NCBI GenBank assembly: GCA_945869265.1
Contig: CAMBOI010000005.1
Location: 33,867 to 97,866 of the forward strand
Source: an uncultured Prevotella sp.
Lineage (GTDB): Bacteria > Bacteroidota > Bacteroidia > Bacteroidales > Bacteroidaceae
DNA: 64,000 nt
Direction: 5' to 3'
This document shows positions 38,658 through 47,855 of this stretch, one piece after another. The notes beneath the pieces are model-generated. The model was given only the letters and a program-made list of their open reading frames with translations. It was not told the DNA's origin and ran no database searches. How positions within the stretch are numbered: position 1 is the stretch's first letter; the number at the start of each line of letters is the position of its first letter. Made by a program: the position numbers and the translations under genes.

Positions 38658-38695
38658 TTTAGGAAGTTAAAGAAGTTAAGGAAGATAATATTTGG

Positions 38696-38749
38696 CTTGT
38701 GTCTAAAAAATGTACACTCAGTGTCCATTTTTTAGACACAAGTTTTTTT
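38696..38749 (+). terminator. Strong terminator after the LruC gene
   Basis: A perfect 17-bp stem (CTTGTGTCTAAAAAATG with its complement, 38696-38712 and 38726-38742), 13-nt loop, then seven T residues. Confidence 0.93.
38711..38727. promoter_or_regulatory. Candidate enhancer site in the terminator loop
   Basis: TGTACACTCAGTGTCCA is a 17-bp palindrome (6 of 7 arm positions) centred about 86 bp upstream of the GC of the sigma-54 promoter, a usual place for an NtrC-type activator site. The role is inferred; the overlap with the terminator may be chance. Confidence 0.4.
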
Positions 38750-38791
38750 GTGCCCTTTTGATTGGGGTTGGTATTCAGTGAGTTATGTTTT

Positions 38792-38807
38792 TGGCACGGT
38801 TTTGGCA
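38792..38807 (+). promoter_or_regulatory. Sigma-54 promoter of the TolC export operon
   Basis: TGGCACGGTTTTGGCA matches the consensus TGGCACGnnnnTTGCA at all but one fixed position, with GG and GC exactly 10 bp apart. Transcription should start near 38818, 22 nt before the ATG. No TAnnTTTG box is seen nearby. Confidence 0.8.
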
Positions 38808-38839
38808 TGTTTTTAAATGAAGAAAATTAGATTTGAGAT

Positions 38840-40189
38840 ATGAAGATAAAAGGATTATTGACAACAGTGAGTGTCGGAACGGCGTTGATGTTTGCATCAT
38901 CGCTAATGGCGCAAACGGTTGAGAAGAATGTGGTGCAGCCAGATACGTCGATATGGACTCTCGACAGATGTATTGACTATGCCATGACGCATGCCACTGA
39001 CATAAGGAAGAAAGTGGTGGAGGCTGACAATGCGCGCCAAGACCGCGGGGCGGCTCTTGGGGGATTCATGCCGTCGGTGTCAGCAAATGTGGGGGCGCAG
39101 TTCTCGTGGGGACGTAATGTGGATCCCGAGACTAACACGTATAACACTATCACGACGTTCAACAACAGTTATTCTGTCGGCGGTTCGCTGACGCTCTTCG
39201 ACGGGGCGCAAACGTGGAACGCATTCCGCAAGGCGCGTCTTGCGGTGAGACTGAGTGACAACGCCCTCGCTATTGCCAAGGACGAGAAGGCTATCGAGGT
39301 GATGGAGAGATATGTGGATGCCGTGTATAACGAGGCTGCGCTGCGTATTGCCGAGGACAAATTGGCAGACAGTCGCTCGCTGCTTGAGAAGACGCGGAGA
39401 ATGGAGGAGTTGGGCGAGAAAAGCTATCCTGACGTGGCGCAGATTGAGGCGCAGGTGGCTGATGATGAATATCAGGTGGAGCACCAGAGGACGACAATGG
39501 AGAAGGCGAGGGTGGAGCTGATGAAGGCGATGGGAGCACCGATAGACTTGAGGCTGACGCTACGATCACGAGGACTTACGACTGATTTTGAGACTGGAGG
39601 CAGACTCAAGACGGAAGCTACAGGTGGACTTCTTGCAAGAAGAGGACTGGAGGCGGAGAATAATCTCGCTATCTCTCGCTTTGACTATAAAATTGCATGC
39701 GGACGGTTGTGGCCCTCTATCTCGATTGGTGGAGGGGTATCCACGGGATATTACAAGAATCTGTCGTCGGATGCTCTCGGTACGTCGTTCTCGCGTCAGA
39801 TGAAGGATAATCTTGGTGAGTATGTATATGCCTCGCTGTCTATCCCGCTGTTTAATTTCTCGGCAATAAAGAATGTGAAGAAAGCACGCAATAACGTGCG
39901 GTTGGCTGAGATAGAGCGTGAGGAGACGATGCTCAAGATTAACAGTGACTACCGTCAGGCGGTGCTCGACCGTGACGGATATATAAAAGAGGTGGGGCTG
40001 ATGGAGCGTAAGGTTGCCAGCGACTCCATCGCCCATCATCTCAACTCGCGAAAATACGAGGAAGGAATGTTATCGACTTTCGACCTCCATACGTCGGCGC
40101 AGACTCTGCACGACTCGCGAGTGAGGCTGCTTCAGACGAGGCTTATGGCGGAGATAAAGAAGAGGCTGGTGGAATATTATGAGGAATGA
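38840..40189 (+). CDS. TolC-family outer-membrane export channel
   Basis: 449 residues. Signal peptide (about 1-25, ending SSLMAQ), then two outer-membrane efflux protein repeats dominated by long helices (ALRIAEDKLADSRSLLEKTRRMEELGEKSYPDVAQIEAQVADDEYQ near 170-215, and a matching stretch near 355-410). It forms the trimeric outer-membrane duct of a tripartite exporter. First gene of a five-gene operon with adaptor, two permeases and an ATPase, behind a sigma-54 promoter. Confidence 0.93.
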   Translation: MKIKGLLTTVSVGTALMFASSLMAQTVEKNVVQPDTSIWTLDRCIDYAMTHATDIRKKVVEADNARQDRGAALGGFMPSVSANVGAQFSWGRNVDPETNTYNTITTFNNSYSVGGSLTLFDGAQTWNAFRKARLAVRLSDNALAIAKDEKAIEVMERYVDAVYNEAALRIAEDKLADSRSLLEKTRRMEELGEKSYPDVAQIEAQVADDEYQVEHQRTTMEKARVELMKAMGAPIDLRLTLRSRGLTTDFETGGRLKTEATGGLLARRGLEAENNLAISRFDYKIACGRLWPSISIGGGVSTGYYKNLSSDALGTSFSRQMKDNLGEYVYASLSIPLFNFSAIKNVKKARNNVRLAEIEREETMLKINSDYRQAVLDRDGYIKEVGLMERKVASDSIAHHLNSRKYEEGMLSTFDLHTSAQTLHDSRVRLLQTRLMAEIKKRLVEYYEE

Positions 40190-40226
40190 GGACTTAGGAA
40201 TGAGAAATTAGGAATTAGGAATTAGA
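40184..40226 (+). repeat. Heptamer minisatellite at the TolC-family stop codon
   Basis: GGAATGA/GGAATTA units start at the stop codon (TGA 40187-40189) and fill the gap to the adaptor gene start. Confidence 0.7.
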
Positions 40227-40230
40227 AGTT

Positions 40231-41487
40231 ATGGACATAAAGATTGAAAAGAAAAAGTATTGGGTGCCGAAGAAATACTGGCCTTGGCTGGGTGGTGGCA
40301 CTGTGATTGTGGCTGTGCTCGTGTGGCTTGCCACGGGTAATTTCGCCTCGACATTGAAAGTGGAGCGAAGAGGATTGAGTATCGGCAATGTCGAGAAGAA
40401 GGAGTTCAACGACTATGTGTCGGTGGATGGTCAGGTGGTGCCGATTCAGGTGGTGCAGGTGTCGCCTGAGGAGGGTGGCATTGTTGTGGAGCGTGTTGTG
40501 GAGGAAGGTGCGAAGGTGAGGAAGGGCGACGTGCTCGTTAGACTTTCGAATACCAATCTCGACCTTGAGATTCTACAGGCGGAGAGTGAACTCGCCGAGA
40601 AGCAGAACATGCTGCGCAACACGCATATCACTATGGAACAGGACAAGTTGGCTAACCAAAAGGAGGAGGTGCAATTAGAGCAGGACGTGACTACAAAGCG
40701 TCGTGCATACGAGCATCAGGAGAAACTCTATAAGGAGCGTCTCGTGAGCCGCGAGGATTATCTCAAAGCTAAGGAGGAATATGAGTTGGCGTATAAGAGC
40801 CTCGCCCTCGTAAAACAGAAACTGAAGAAGGATGCCCAGCTTCGCCAGTCGCAGGTGGACCAGATGGGCGACAACCTCGCCGCCATGCAGAAGAACGTGT
40901 TGCTTGTGCGCCAACGCAAGGAGAGACTTGAAGTAAAGGCACAGACCGACGGTGAGGTGGGACTCCTCGATGTCGAACTCGGACAGAGTATCTCTGCCGG
41001 ACAGAAAATAGGAGTAATCAACGACTTGTCCGACTATAAGGTACGAGCACAAGTGGATGAGCATTATATCGACCGTGTTCACCAAGGACTCACCGCCACT
41101 TTCTCACAGGGTGGGAAGAGCTATTCCCTCCGCGTGAGGAAGGTATATCCCGAGGTGAAAGAGGGACGCTTCAAGATTGACTTTGTCTTCGCCGGTGAGC
41201 GTCCTAAGAACATCCGCACTGGTCAGACCTACTATGTTGACCTCCAACTTGGCGAGTCGAAGCAGGCTGTTCTTATTCCCAAGGGCACGTTCTATTCGGT
41301 GACAGGCGGCAACTGGATATTCGTTCTCGATAAGGACGGTTCCAAGGCTTATCGCCGCAATATCCGCATCGGGCGTCAGAACCCGCAATATTACGAGGTG
41401 CTTGAGGGTCTGGAGCCTGGGGAGCAGGTGATCGTAAGCGGATATGAGGCATATAAGGACAATGAGGTACTGGTGGTGCAGGATTAG
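40231..41487 (+). CDS. Periplasmic adaptor (HlyD/MacA-type membrane fusion protein)
   Basis: 418 residues. One N-terminal membrane segment (YWPWLGGGTVIVAVLVWLATG, 19-39). A split biotinyl-lipoyl domain (QVVPIQVVQVSPEEGGIVVERV and VKAQTDGEVGLLDVELGQSI) encloses a long coiled coil (about 110-230). Beta-barrel and membrane-proximal domains follow. It connects the permease to the TolC-like duct. Between the two in the operon. Confidence 0.93.
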   Translation: MDIKIEKKKYWVPKKYWPWLGGGTVIVAVLVWLATGNFASTLKVERRGLSIGNVEKKEFNDYVSVDGQVVPIQVVQVSPEEGGIVVERVVEEGAKVRKGDVLVRLSNTNLDLEILQAESELAEKQNMLRNTHITMEQDKLANQKEEVQLEQDVTTKRRAYEHQEKLYKERLVSREDYLKAKEEYELAYKSLALVKQKLKKDAQLRQSQVDQMGDNLAAMQKNVLLVRQRKERLEVKAQTDGEVGLLDVELGQSISAGQKIGVINDLSDYKVRAQVDEHYIDRVHQGLTATFSQGGKSYSLRVRKVYPEVKEGRFKIDFVFAGERPKNIRTGQTYYVDLQLGESKQAVLIPKGTFYSVTGGNWIFVLDKDGSKAYRRNIRIGRQNPQYYEVLEGLEPGEQVIVSGYEAYKDNEVLVVQD

Positions 41488-41521
41488 AATTATAAAATTA
41501 AAAGTATTAAAAAGTTAAGAT

Positions 41522-43867
41522 ATGAACATCAAGTCTTACATTACGTTTCTATCAAGAAACAAGGTATATACCGCCATCAACGTCTTCGGACTCTCACTCT
41601 CGCTGATGTTCGTGATGCTCATTGGCGTGTATGTGTGGCAGGAATATCGGGTGGATAAACAACATTCCAAGGCTGACAGAATCTATGCTTTGGGTGTTGA
41701 CAAGGGAAGCAAGGATAGGGTCATAGGAATGTCACGGCAGGTGGCGCCCTATCTCAAGAGCCGCTATCCTGAGATAGAGATGATCTGCGGAGTGGCAAGG
41801 GACGAGAACATGGTTTATTTCAACGACGACCAGATGGTGAAGAAGTATGCCCTGTTTGTGGATTCCACTTTCTTCCAGATATTTGACTTCGAACTTGTAC
41901 GTGGTGACCGCCGCACTGTGCTTCGTGGAAAAGACGACTGCGTGGTGACAGAGCAGTTTGCCCGACAGCTATTCGGCGATAGCGACCCGATAGGCAAGCA
42001 TGTGAGGCTGGCTAATAGAGACAAGGTACTAAAGGTTACGGGAGTGATGAAGGAGATGGAGAACAGTTCGCTTCAAAAAGCCGACTTCGTCTGCCGCTTT
42101 GAGCATGTCGGATATGTAGACCTTGTAGAGAACATGAATAATGCCATCGGTTCAAATCTTTATGTATTGACAAAACCGAATACAGATCTTAAGGCGAAGT
42201 CTGCCGACATGACACAGTATTTAAAAGAGTTCTTCTGGATATTCCAACTGAATGACTTGGAGTCGAAGGCTATTGTCCTTCCGTTCTCCGAGCAGTATTT
42301 CAGTGATATTCCCGACTGCGACAGACACACCTCGCGTGGCAGTCTGAAACTGGTTAAGTTGCTCTTCGCCTCTTGTCTTGTGGTGTTACTGTTTGCCGTG
42401 TTCAACTACATCAACCTTACGGTGGCACAGTCGGGAAAGCGTTCGCGCGAGATGGCTATGCGCCGGCTACTCGGCAGTCAGCGTGTAGGCATCGTAGGGC
42501 GACTTATGTCGGAGAGCGTCATGCTCTGTCTATTGTCGCTCGTGCTGAGCCTGCTGCTTGCCGTGGCTTTCGCTCCGTTCTTCTCGCAGTTGCTCGAAAC
42601 CAAGTTGCTGCTTGCCGAAGCTCTCACTCCGCTCAGTGTTTGCGGAATATCGCTCTTTGCCCTGTCGCTTGGTGCGTTGGCAGGTGTTGTTCCCTCCGTG
42701 GTCATTTCGAGGGCGCAACCGATAGAGGTGGTTCGCGGCACGTTTGCCCACCATACGCGAATGGTGTTCAGTAGGGTGTTCATCGTGGTGCAAAACGTGA
42801 TAACCATTGTGATGATTGCCGTCGCACTGACTATGTCGCTGCAGATGCGCCATATCATCAATGCCCCGATGGGTTTCAACAAGGAAAACATCATCGTATT
42901 GAGATATCCCGGCGACAGCATTCAGGCATCGACCTTTAAGAAAGAGGTGGAGAAACTCGCCTGTGTAAAACTTGTAAGCAATTCGCGATATACGCCAAGC
43001 GACGGAGGCGACAACTATACAATTCCGAGGGAGTCGAAGAAGACTGTGAGCCTGCAAATAATGTTGGGCGACAAGAACTTTATGAAGATGTATGGATTCA
43101 AGGTCAAGAAGGAGAACACCGAGGGCAACGACTTAAAGGTGTATGTCACAGAACAGACTTTGCGAGAACTTGGGGACGACTTTTACCATTTCCATTGGGA
43201 AAACATTCTCGGCGATATGGGCTACAAGGTTAATCCCCGTGCAGTTGGCGTGCTTGAAGACTTCCACATCAGGAACATTGAGCAGGAGACTCACCCCATG
43301 ATAATATTCATCAAAGACAAAGTATCAGAACCGTGGAATTTCTCCATACAGGTCACGGGCAACCCCGTCGAGGCGCTTGAGCAGATAAGGGACATATATA
43401 AAAAGGTGTATAACTACGACATTCCCGACGAGCACCCATTCATCGACCAGCAAATATCAGCCTATTACACTGAGGCAATCCGCCTGTCGCACATTGTCTC
43501 TCTCTTTGCAACAATGGCGTTGCTCGTGTCGGTGTTGGGTCTCGTCGCCATGTCCACCTATTTCATTCAGCAGCGTCAGAAGGAGATAGCCGTGAGGAAG
43601 GTGTTCGGTTCGTCGAGTGCGCAGGTGTGCCGCAAGCTCATCCGCACGTTCCTCGGTTATGTGGCTATAGCCTTCATAATAGCCGTGCCCGTGATATGGT
43701 ATCTCATGAGCGACTGGCTCTCTCAGTTCAGTTATCGTATCACGCTCTCGCCGTTGATATTCCTTGCTGCCGGTGCCGTATGCTTCCTCATCTCGTTGCT
43801 ATCAACAATAATACAGAGTTGGGTGGCGGCGAATGAGAATCCGATAAAACATATAAAAGATAATTAA
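41522..43867 (+). CDS. MacB/FtsX-type ABC transporter permease, copy 1
   Basis: 781 residues, the duplicated Bacteroidota layout: membrane helix at about 17-40, a MacB-like periplasmic domain (45-270), three helices (about 282-400), then a second unit with helix near 425-445, periplasmic domain, and three helices (about 665-765). The motif FNYINLTVAQSGKRSREMAMRRLLGSQR lies after helix 2 and QRQKEIAVRKVFGSSSAQV in the second half. It lacks its own ATPase domain; the ATPase is encoded two genes later. Its first ~120 bp and last ~45 bp are almost identical to the next gene. Confidence 0.93.
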   Translation: MNIKSYITFLSRNKVYTAINVFGLSLSLMFVMLIGVYVWQEYRVDKQHSKADRIYALGVDKGSKDRVIGMSRQVAPYLKSRYPEIEMICGVARDENMVYFNDDQMVKKYALFVDSTFFQIFDFELVRGDRRTVLRGKDDCVVTEQFARQLFGDSDPIGKHVRLANRDKVLKVTGVMKEMENSSLQKADFVCRFEHVGYVDLVENMNNAIGSNLYVLTKPNTDLKAKSADMTQYLKEFFWIFQLNDLESKAIVLPFSEQYFSDIPDCDRHTSRGSLKLVKLLFASCLVVLLFAVFNYINLTVAQSGKRSREMAMRRLLGSQRVGIVGRLMSESVMLCLLSLVLSLLLAVAFAPFFSQLLETKLLLAEALTPLSVCGISLFALSLGALAGVVPSVVISRAQPIEVVRGTFAHHTRMVFSRVFIVVQNVITIVMIAVALTMSLQMRHIINAPMGFNKENIIVLRYPGDSIQASTFKKEVEKLACVKLVSNSRYTPSDGGDNYTIPRESKKTVSLQIMLGDKNFMKMYGFKVKKENTEGNDLKVYVTEQTLRELGDDFYHFHWENILGDMGYKVNPRAVGVLEDFHIRNIEQETHPMIIFIKDKVSEPWNFSIQVTGNPVEALEQIRDIYKKVYNYDIPDEHPFIDQQISAYYTEAIRLSHIVSLFATMALLVSVLGLVAMSTYFIQQRQKEIAVRKVFGSSSAQVCRKLIRTFLGYVAIAFIIAVPVIWYLMSDWLSQFSYRITLSPLIFLAAGAVCFLISLLSTIIQSWVAANENPIKHIKDN

Positions 43868-43871
43868 TGAT

Positions 43872-46238
43872 ATGAACATAAAATCTTACATTACGTTTCT
43901 ATCAAGAAACAAAGTTTATACCGCCATCAACGTCTTCGGACTCTCCGTCTCGCTGATGTTCGTGATGCTGATAGGCGTGTATGTGTGGCAGGAGTATCGG
44001 GTGACGCGCGATATTCCTGATAGCGATCGCGTTGAGGCTATTGGTATGAAATTCGCAGGTGAGCAATACATCGGCACACATCACTATGTAGGGAAGCAGC
44101 TTCTGAAGATGTTTCCCGAGATAGAGTCGGTGTGCGGAGTGAGCCGTATGGAACTGATGGTGAACAAGGGCGACGAGAGGCTTCGTGCCCAGGTGCTCAC
44201 AGTCGACTCCACATTCTTCACCTTCTTTGGCTATCAGTTGAAGGAGGGCGACGCCACAAGATGTCTTGAGGCAAAGGATGCCGCAGTGGTAAGCAAGAGG
44301 TTTGCCATGAGGATGTTTGCTGAGACCGCAGTAGTGGGGCGAACCATCATGTTCAACGACTCGCTGAAACTACATATCACGGCAGTGATGGAAGACCTCA
44401 AGGGAAGAATCTTCGATAATCCCGACATTGTGGTGAACTATAATTATCAACGCTATGGCAACTTTGCAAATACCGATGAGGCTTTCCTTATTAATATGGT
44501 GAACATGTCGGGATGTAATGTCTTCCTGAAGATGCACGAAGGCAAGACATTCGTGGGGCGCGAGAAAGAGTTGACAAAGAGTTTCGCCAAGTTCTGGAAA
44601 CATTTCGCCGAACAGAAACCCGATGAGGAAATGTTTGTTGAACCTTTCACGATGAAATATAAGGACGTGTTCTTCACCAAGGCGGAGGGCAACGGCACTT
44701 TGCGTTATGGTGACATAAACTTAGTGAGAATCCTTGCGGCTGTTGCACTCGTCATACTGCTTTTTGCCGTGATGAACTACGTCAACCTCACCGTGGCGCA
44801 GTCGGGAAAGCGTGCCCGCGAGATGGCAGCAAGAAGGCTTTTCGGAGCGCAGCGACGTGAGATTGCAATGCGATTTGTTGGCGAGAGCATGATGCTCTGT
44901 ACACTTGCGTTTCTCATAGCAATATTGCTTGCAATGGCTTTCTCACATAGCTTTGGAGAATTGCTCAGTGCGAAGATGGATATGTCGCTCCTGTTCAGTC
45001 CGATGTCCATAGGAATGCTTCTCGCCATTCTTGTAGTTACGGGCATTGTGTCGGGAGTCATCCCTGCTGTAGTGGCATCGAGGGTTGAGCCGATGGAGAT
45101 AGTGCGCGGCACGTTTATCCACAAGACAAAGATGACATTCAGCCGGGTGTTCATCGTGGTGCAGAATGTCATCACAATCACCATGCTCGCCTGTTCGCTT
45201 GTAATGGTTCTGCAGCTGAAGCACTTGGTGGATGCTCCATTGGGATTCCGACAAGATAACGTTTTGACGATTGACCGTGTGTCGTCTCCCGAAAGTTTTA
45301 TGCAAGAACTGAAGAAACTGCCATGCGTGAAACTTGTTTCGCCATCGCAGGGAACACCTGCTGATGGCGGCAACAACCAGACCATAGTCGGTAGCGAGGG
45401 CTTTGTTGATATGCGCATACAGCATTTTGTGGTAGAGAAGGAATTCTTCGACATATACGACATCAAACTCACCGATGGCAGCAAACCGAAGCCAGGACAT
45501 TTCTATATGAACACGCGTATGGAAAACGACGTGAAGGCATCAGAGGCAATACGCGACCCGCGCAAGACGCTGAAGGCAACACAGCTGATGAACCATAATC
45601 TCGACGAGCAGTATGGCGGCACGTTCCGCGATTTTCGTATTTGCAGCATTGAATACGAGCCTCGTCCGATGCTTATATCCGTGGTGGATAAGGTGGAAAA
45701 CTGCTGGGACCTGAACATCCTGATGGAAGGCGACCTTGAGGAAGGTTATAACGAGATAGCACGACTCTATCACAAGGTGTATCTCGAAGATATGGATGCC
45801 GATAGAGCACGTTTCGTTGACAAGCAAGTGCAGGAAGAATTTGAGGCACAAATCCGCACGTCGCGCATCGTCTCCCTTTTTGCCCTCGTGGCGATATTCA
45901 TCTCTATGCTCGGCTTGATAGCTATGTCCACATACTTCATCGAGCAGAGGCAGAAGGAGATAGCCGTGCGCAAGGTGTTCGGCTCAACGAATGCCCAGAT
46001 GCACAGGCGACTTGTGCGCACATTCCTCATGTATGTAGTGATTGCCTTTGTCATCTCCGTGCCCATCGTCTTGTATTTCATGAAAGACTGGATAATACAA
46101 TACACTTACCGCATCACGTGGTGGCCCTGGATAGCAGTGGCGGGAGCAATCATCCTCCTGATTTCCTTTGCCGCAGTGATGGTGCAGAGCTGGGTGGCGG
46201 CGAATGAGAATCCGATAAAACATATTAAGGACAATTAG
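43872..46238 (+). CDS. MacB/FtsX-type ABC transporter permease, copy 2
   Basis: 788 residues with the same two-unit layout as the preceding gene (MNYVNLTVAQSGKRAREMAARRLFGAQR; EQRQKEIAVRKVFGSTNAQM). It starts 4 bp after copy 1. The ends of the two genes are near-identical at DNA level, while the periplasmic domains differ strongly, suggesting tandem duplication followed by divergence of substrate- or partner-facing parts. The two may form a heterodimer with the ATPase at 46249. Confidence 0.93.
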   Translation: MNIKSYITFLSRNKVYTAINVFGLSVSLMFVMLIGVYVWQEYRVTRDIPDSDRVEAIGMKFAGEQYIGTHHYVGKQLLKMFPEIESVCGVSRMELMVNKGDERLRAQVLTVDSTFFTFFGYQLKEGDATRCLEAKDAAVVSKRFAMRMFAETAVVGRTIMFNDSLKLHITAVMEDLKGRIFDNPDIVVNYNYQRYGNFANTDEAFLINMVNMSGCNVFLKMHEGKTFVGREKELTKSFAKFWKHFAEQKPDEEMFVEPFTMKYKDVFFTKAEGNGTLRYGDINLVRILAAVALVILLFAVMNYVNLTVAQSGKRAREMAARRLFGAQRREIAMRFVGESMMLCTLAFLIAILLAMAFSHSFGELLSAKMDMSLLFSPMSIGMLLAILVVTGIVSGVIPAVVASRVEPMEIVRGTFIHKTKMTFSRVFIVVQNVITITMLACSLVMVLQLKHLVDAPLGFRQDNVLTIDRVSSPESFMQELKKLPCVKLVSPSQGTPADGGNNQTIVGSEGFVDMRIQHFVVEKEFFDIYDIKLTDGSKPKPGHFYMNTRMENDVKASEAIRDPRKTLKATQLMNHNLDEQYGGTFRDFRICSIEYEPRPMLISVVDKVENCWDLNILMEGDLEEGYNEIARLYHKVYLEDMDADRARFVDKQVQEEFEAQIRTSRIVSLFALVAIFISMLGLIAMSTYFIEQRQKEIAVRKVFGSTNAQMHRRLVRTFLMYVVIAFVISVPIVLYFMKDWIIQYTYRITWWPWIAVAGAIILLISFAAVMVQSWVAANENPIKHIKDN

Positions 46239-46248
46239 GAATTAAGAT

Positions 46249-46911
46249 ATGATTAAAGTAGAGAATTTATCAAAGTCGTTCCGCACGGAAGAGGTGGAGA
46301 CGATTGCATTGAATGGAGTGTCGTTCGAAGTGAAGGACGGCGAGTTTGTAGCTATTATGGGTCCTTCGGGATGCGGCAAATCGACATTGCTCAATATCCT
46401 CGGACTGCTCGACAATCCCACGGGCGGCAAGTATTGGCTCGACGGGAAGGAAGTGGACGCCCTAAAGGAGAAGGACCGCACCGATGTGCGCAAGGGACAG
46501 ATCGGTTTCGTGTTCCAGTCGTTCAACTTGATTGACGAGTTGAACGTGGAGGAGAACATCGAGCTGCCGTTGACTTATCTGAATATCCCCGCCAAGGAGC
46601 GCAAGCAGAAGGTGCAGGAGATAATGAAGCGCATGGCGATAAGTCATCGTGCAAAGCATTTCCCCCATCAGCTCTCGGGAGGTCAGCAGCAGCGTGTGGC
46701 AATAGCCCGTGCCGTGGTGTTCGGTCCGAAGATTATTCTCGCCGACGAGCCGACGGGTAATCTTGACTCCAAGAACGGTATCGAGGTGATGAAGCTCTTG
46801 ACGGAGCTGAACCGCGAGGGGACAACGATAGTAATGGTGACCCACAGCGACCGCGATGCCTCAATGGCACAGCGAGTGATAAAGCTCTTCGACGGAAAAA
46901 TCGTGGAGTAG
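46249..46911 (+). CDS. ABC transporter ATPase (MacB/LolD type)
   Basis: 220 residues. Walker A GPSGCGKSTLLN (near 39), Q-loop FVFQSFNLID, signature LSGGQQQRVAIARA, Walker B ILADEPTGNLD and switch His in MVTHSD. The N-terminal SFRTEEVETIALNGVSFEV is typical of this subgroup. It powers the two upstream permeases; mechanotransmission through the adaptor and TolC is the known mode of MacAB. It starts 10 bp after copy 2. Confidence 0.96.
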   Translation: MIKVENLSKSFRTEEVETIALNGVSFEVKDGEFVAIMGPSGCGKSTLLNILGLLDNPTGGKYWLDGKEVDALKEKDRTDVRKGQIGFVFQSFNLIDELNVEENIELPLTYLNIPAKERKQKVQEIMKRMAISHRAKHFPHQLSGGQQQRVAIARAVVFGPKIILADEPTGNLDSKNGIEVMKLLTELNREGTTIVMVTHSDRDASMAQRVIKLFDGKIVE

Positions 46912-46927
46912 AAAAAACGTGTAATCT

Positions 46928-46970
46928 GTCCGTTGTAGGGTCTTACCTCGTGTAAGACCCTACAACGGAC
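46928..46970. terminator. Perfect 19-bp hairpin between convergent operons
   Basis: Arms 46928-46946 and 46952-46970 (GTCCGTTGTAGGGTCTTAC and its complement) enclose a 5-nt loop. It lies 16 bp after the ATPase stop and 24 bp before the stop of the opposing gene, so it can end transcription from both sides. T-runs are weak, so it might instead be a dispersed palindromic element. Confidence 0.7.
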
Positions 46971-46993
46971 GTTTCCAGCTGAATAAAACAATA

Positions 46994-47845
46994 TTATTTT
47001 TTTAGCGCAATCCTCGCCTCCTCGAGCATTCCGGCGATATATGGGTCGCCCAAGGAGTTGTTTTTTATGAGTTCTAAAAGACTCTTGTCGCAAGTGGCAC
47101 GCTCATTGTCGGTGAGCAGTTTGCCGTGGTTCTTGCATAGTTCTGCAATCTTCACAACCAGTCCATACAGCACCAATGTCTTGTCAACGCCAGTGGAAAC
47201 GAATGACGCACGCAGTGTGCCGAAGCGCTTCATGAAGTCGAGGTCGTTGTTGATGGTAGGCTCCAAGTCTTTCAACCCGGTAATAACATATCCGTTGTTG
47301 TCGATAATCTGCTTGCCGTCGTAGGTGATGACGCGTGTATTTGACACCTTCGTAGGGTCGTTGCCATAGATATGATAATGCAAGATTATGACATTGTCGC
47401 CCTTGTTATACCATACAAGGGCGTAGGCATGACGCTTGTCGGTTTTTGCCTTGTCGTAGAAGAGGGCGACCAGATAGTTGTGATCGGAATGTGATCCAAA
47501 GGTCACGGAATACTCGTTTTGCGTACCGTAAGGCACACTGAGACTCGATTTGAAAGTGCGTGGAGCATCCTGTGTCATACGATACAGTTTATATGCATCC
47601 TTCTCGTTAGTAAATGTCTTGACAAACTCATCTTCGAGTTTGCCGAAGGCTTTTTTAGTCATCATTATCTCTTCGTAGCGGCAGAAGGTGGTGGGGTTGT
47701 CGATGTTGTCTTCATAATGATTCTTCGACAACAATGTCTTGTCACCTCTTGTGTCGAGACTGCGAAACAGTTGTTCAATACTCTCTTGTGCCGACGCCAC
47801 GATGCTCATCATCATGGCAATCAATAAAATACTCTGTCGTTTCAT
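46994..47845 (-). CDS. Exported protein of unknown function in the ECF sigma operon
   Basis: 283 residues from the ATG at 47845, which begins the signal peptide MKRQSILLIAMMMSIVASAQ. An earlier start at 47893 would overlap the preceding gene and spoil the signal. The mature part has no family that I recognise: an N-terminal segment ESIEQLFRSLDTRGDKTLLSKN, a central beta-rich part (YALVWYNKGDNVIILHYHIYG) and a Lys-rich helical end. It starts 10 bp after the anti-sigma-like gene. It is probably periplasmic and a product or sensor of the same regulon. Confidence 0.7.
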   Translation of the reverse strand: MKRQSILLIAMMMSIVASAQESIEQLFRSLDTRGDKTLLSKNHYEDNIDNPTTFCRYEEIMMTKKAFGKLEDEFVKTFTNEKDAYKLYRMTQDAPRTFKSSLSVPYGTQNEYSVTFGSHSDHNYLVALFYDKAKTDKRHAYALVWYNKGDNVIILHYHIYGNDPTKVSNTRVITYDGKQIIDNNGYVITGLKDLEPTINNDLDFMKRFGTLRASFVSTGVDKTLVLYGLVVKIAELCKNHGKLLTDNERATCDKSLLELIKNNSLGDPYIAGMLEEARIALKK

Positions 47846-47855
47846 ATCTATATTA

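Noticed and set aside
38909..38923. A GCGCAAACGGTTGAG sequence resembling a maltose operator
   Set aside because: Only half matches, it lies within the TolC-family signal/mature junction codons, and there is no promoter at the expected distance.
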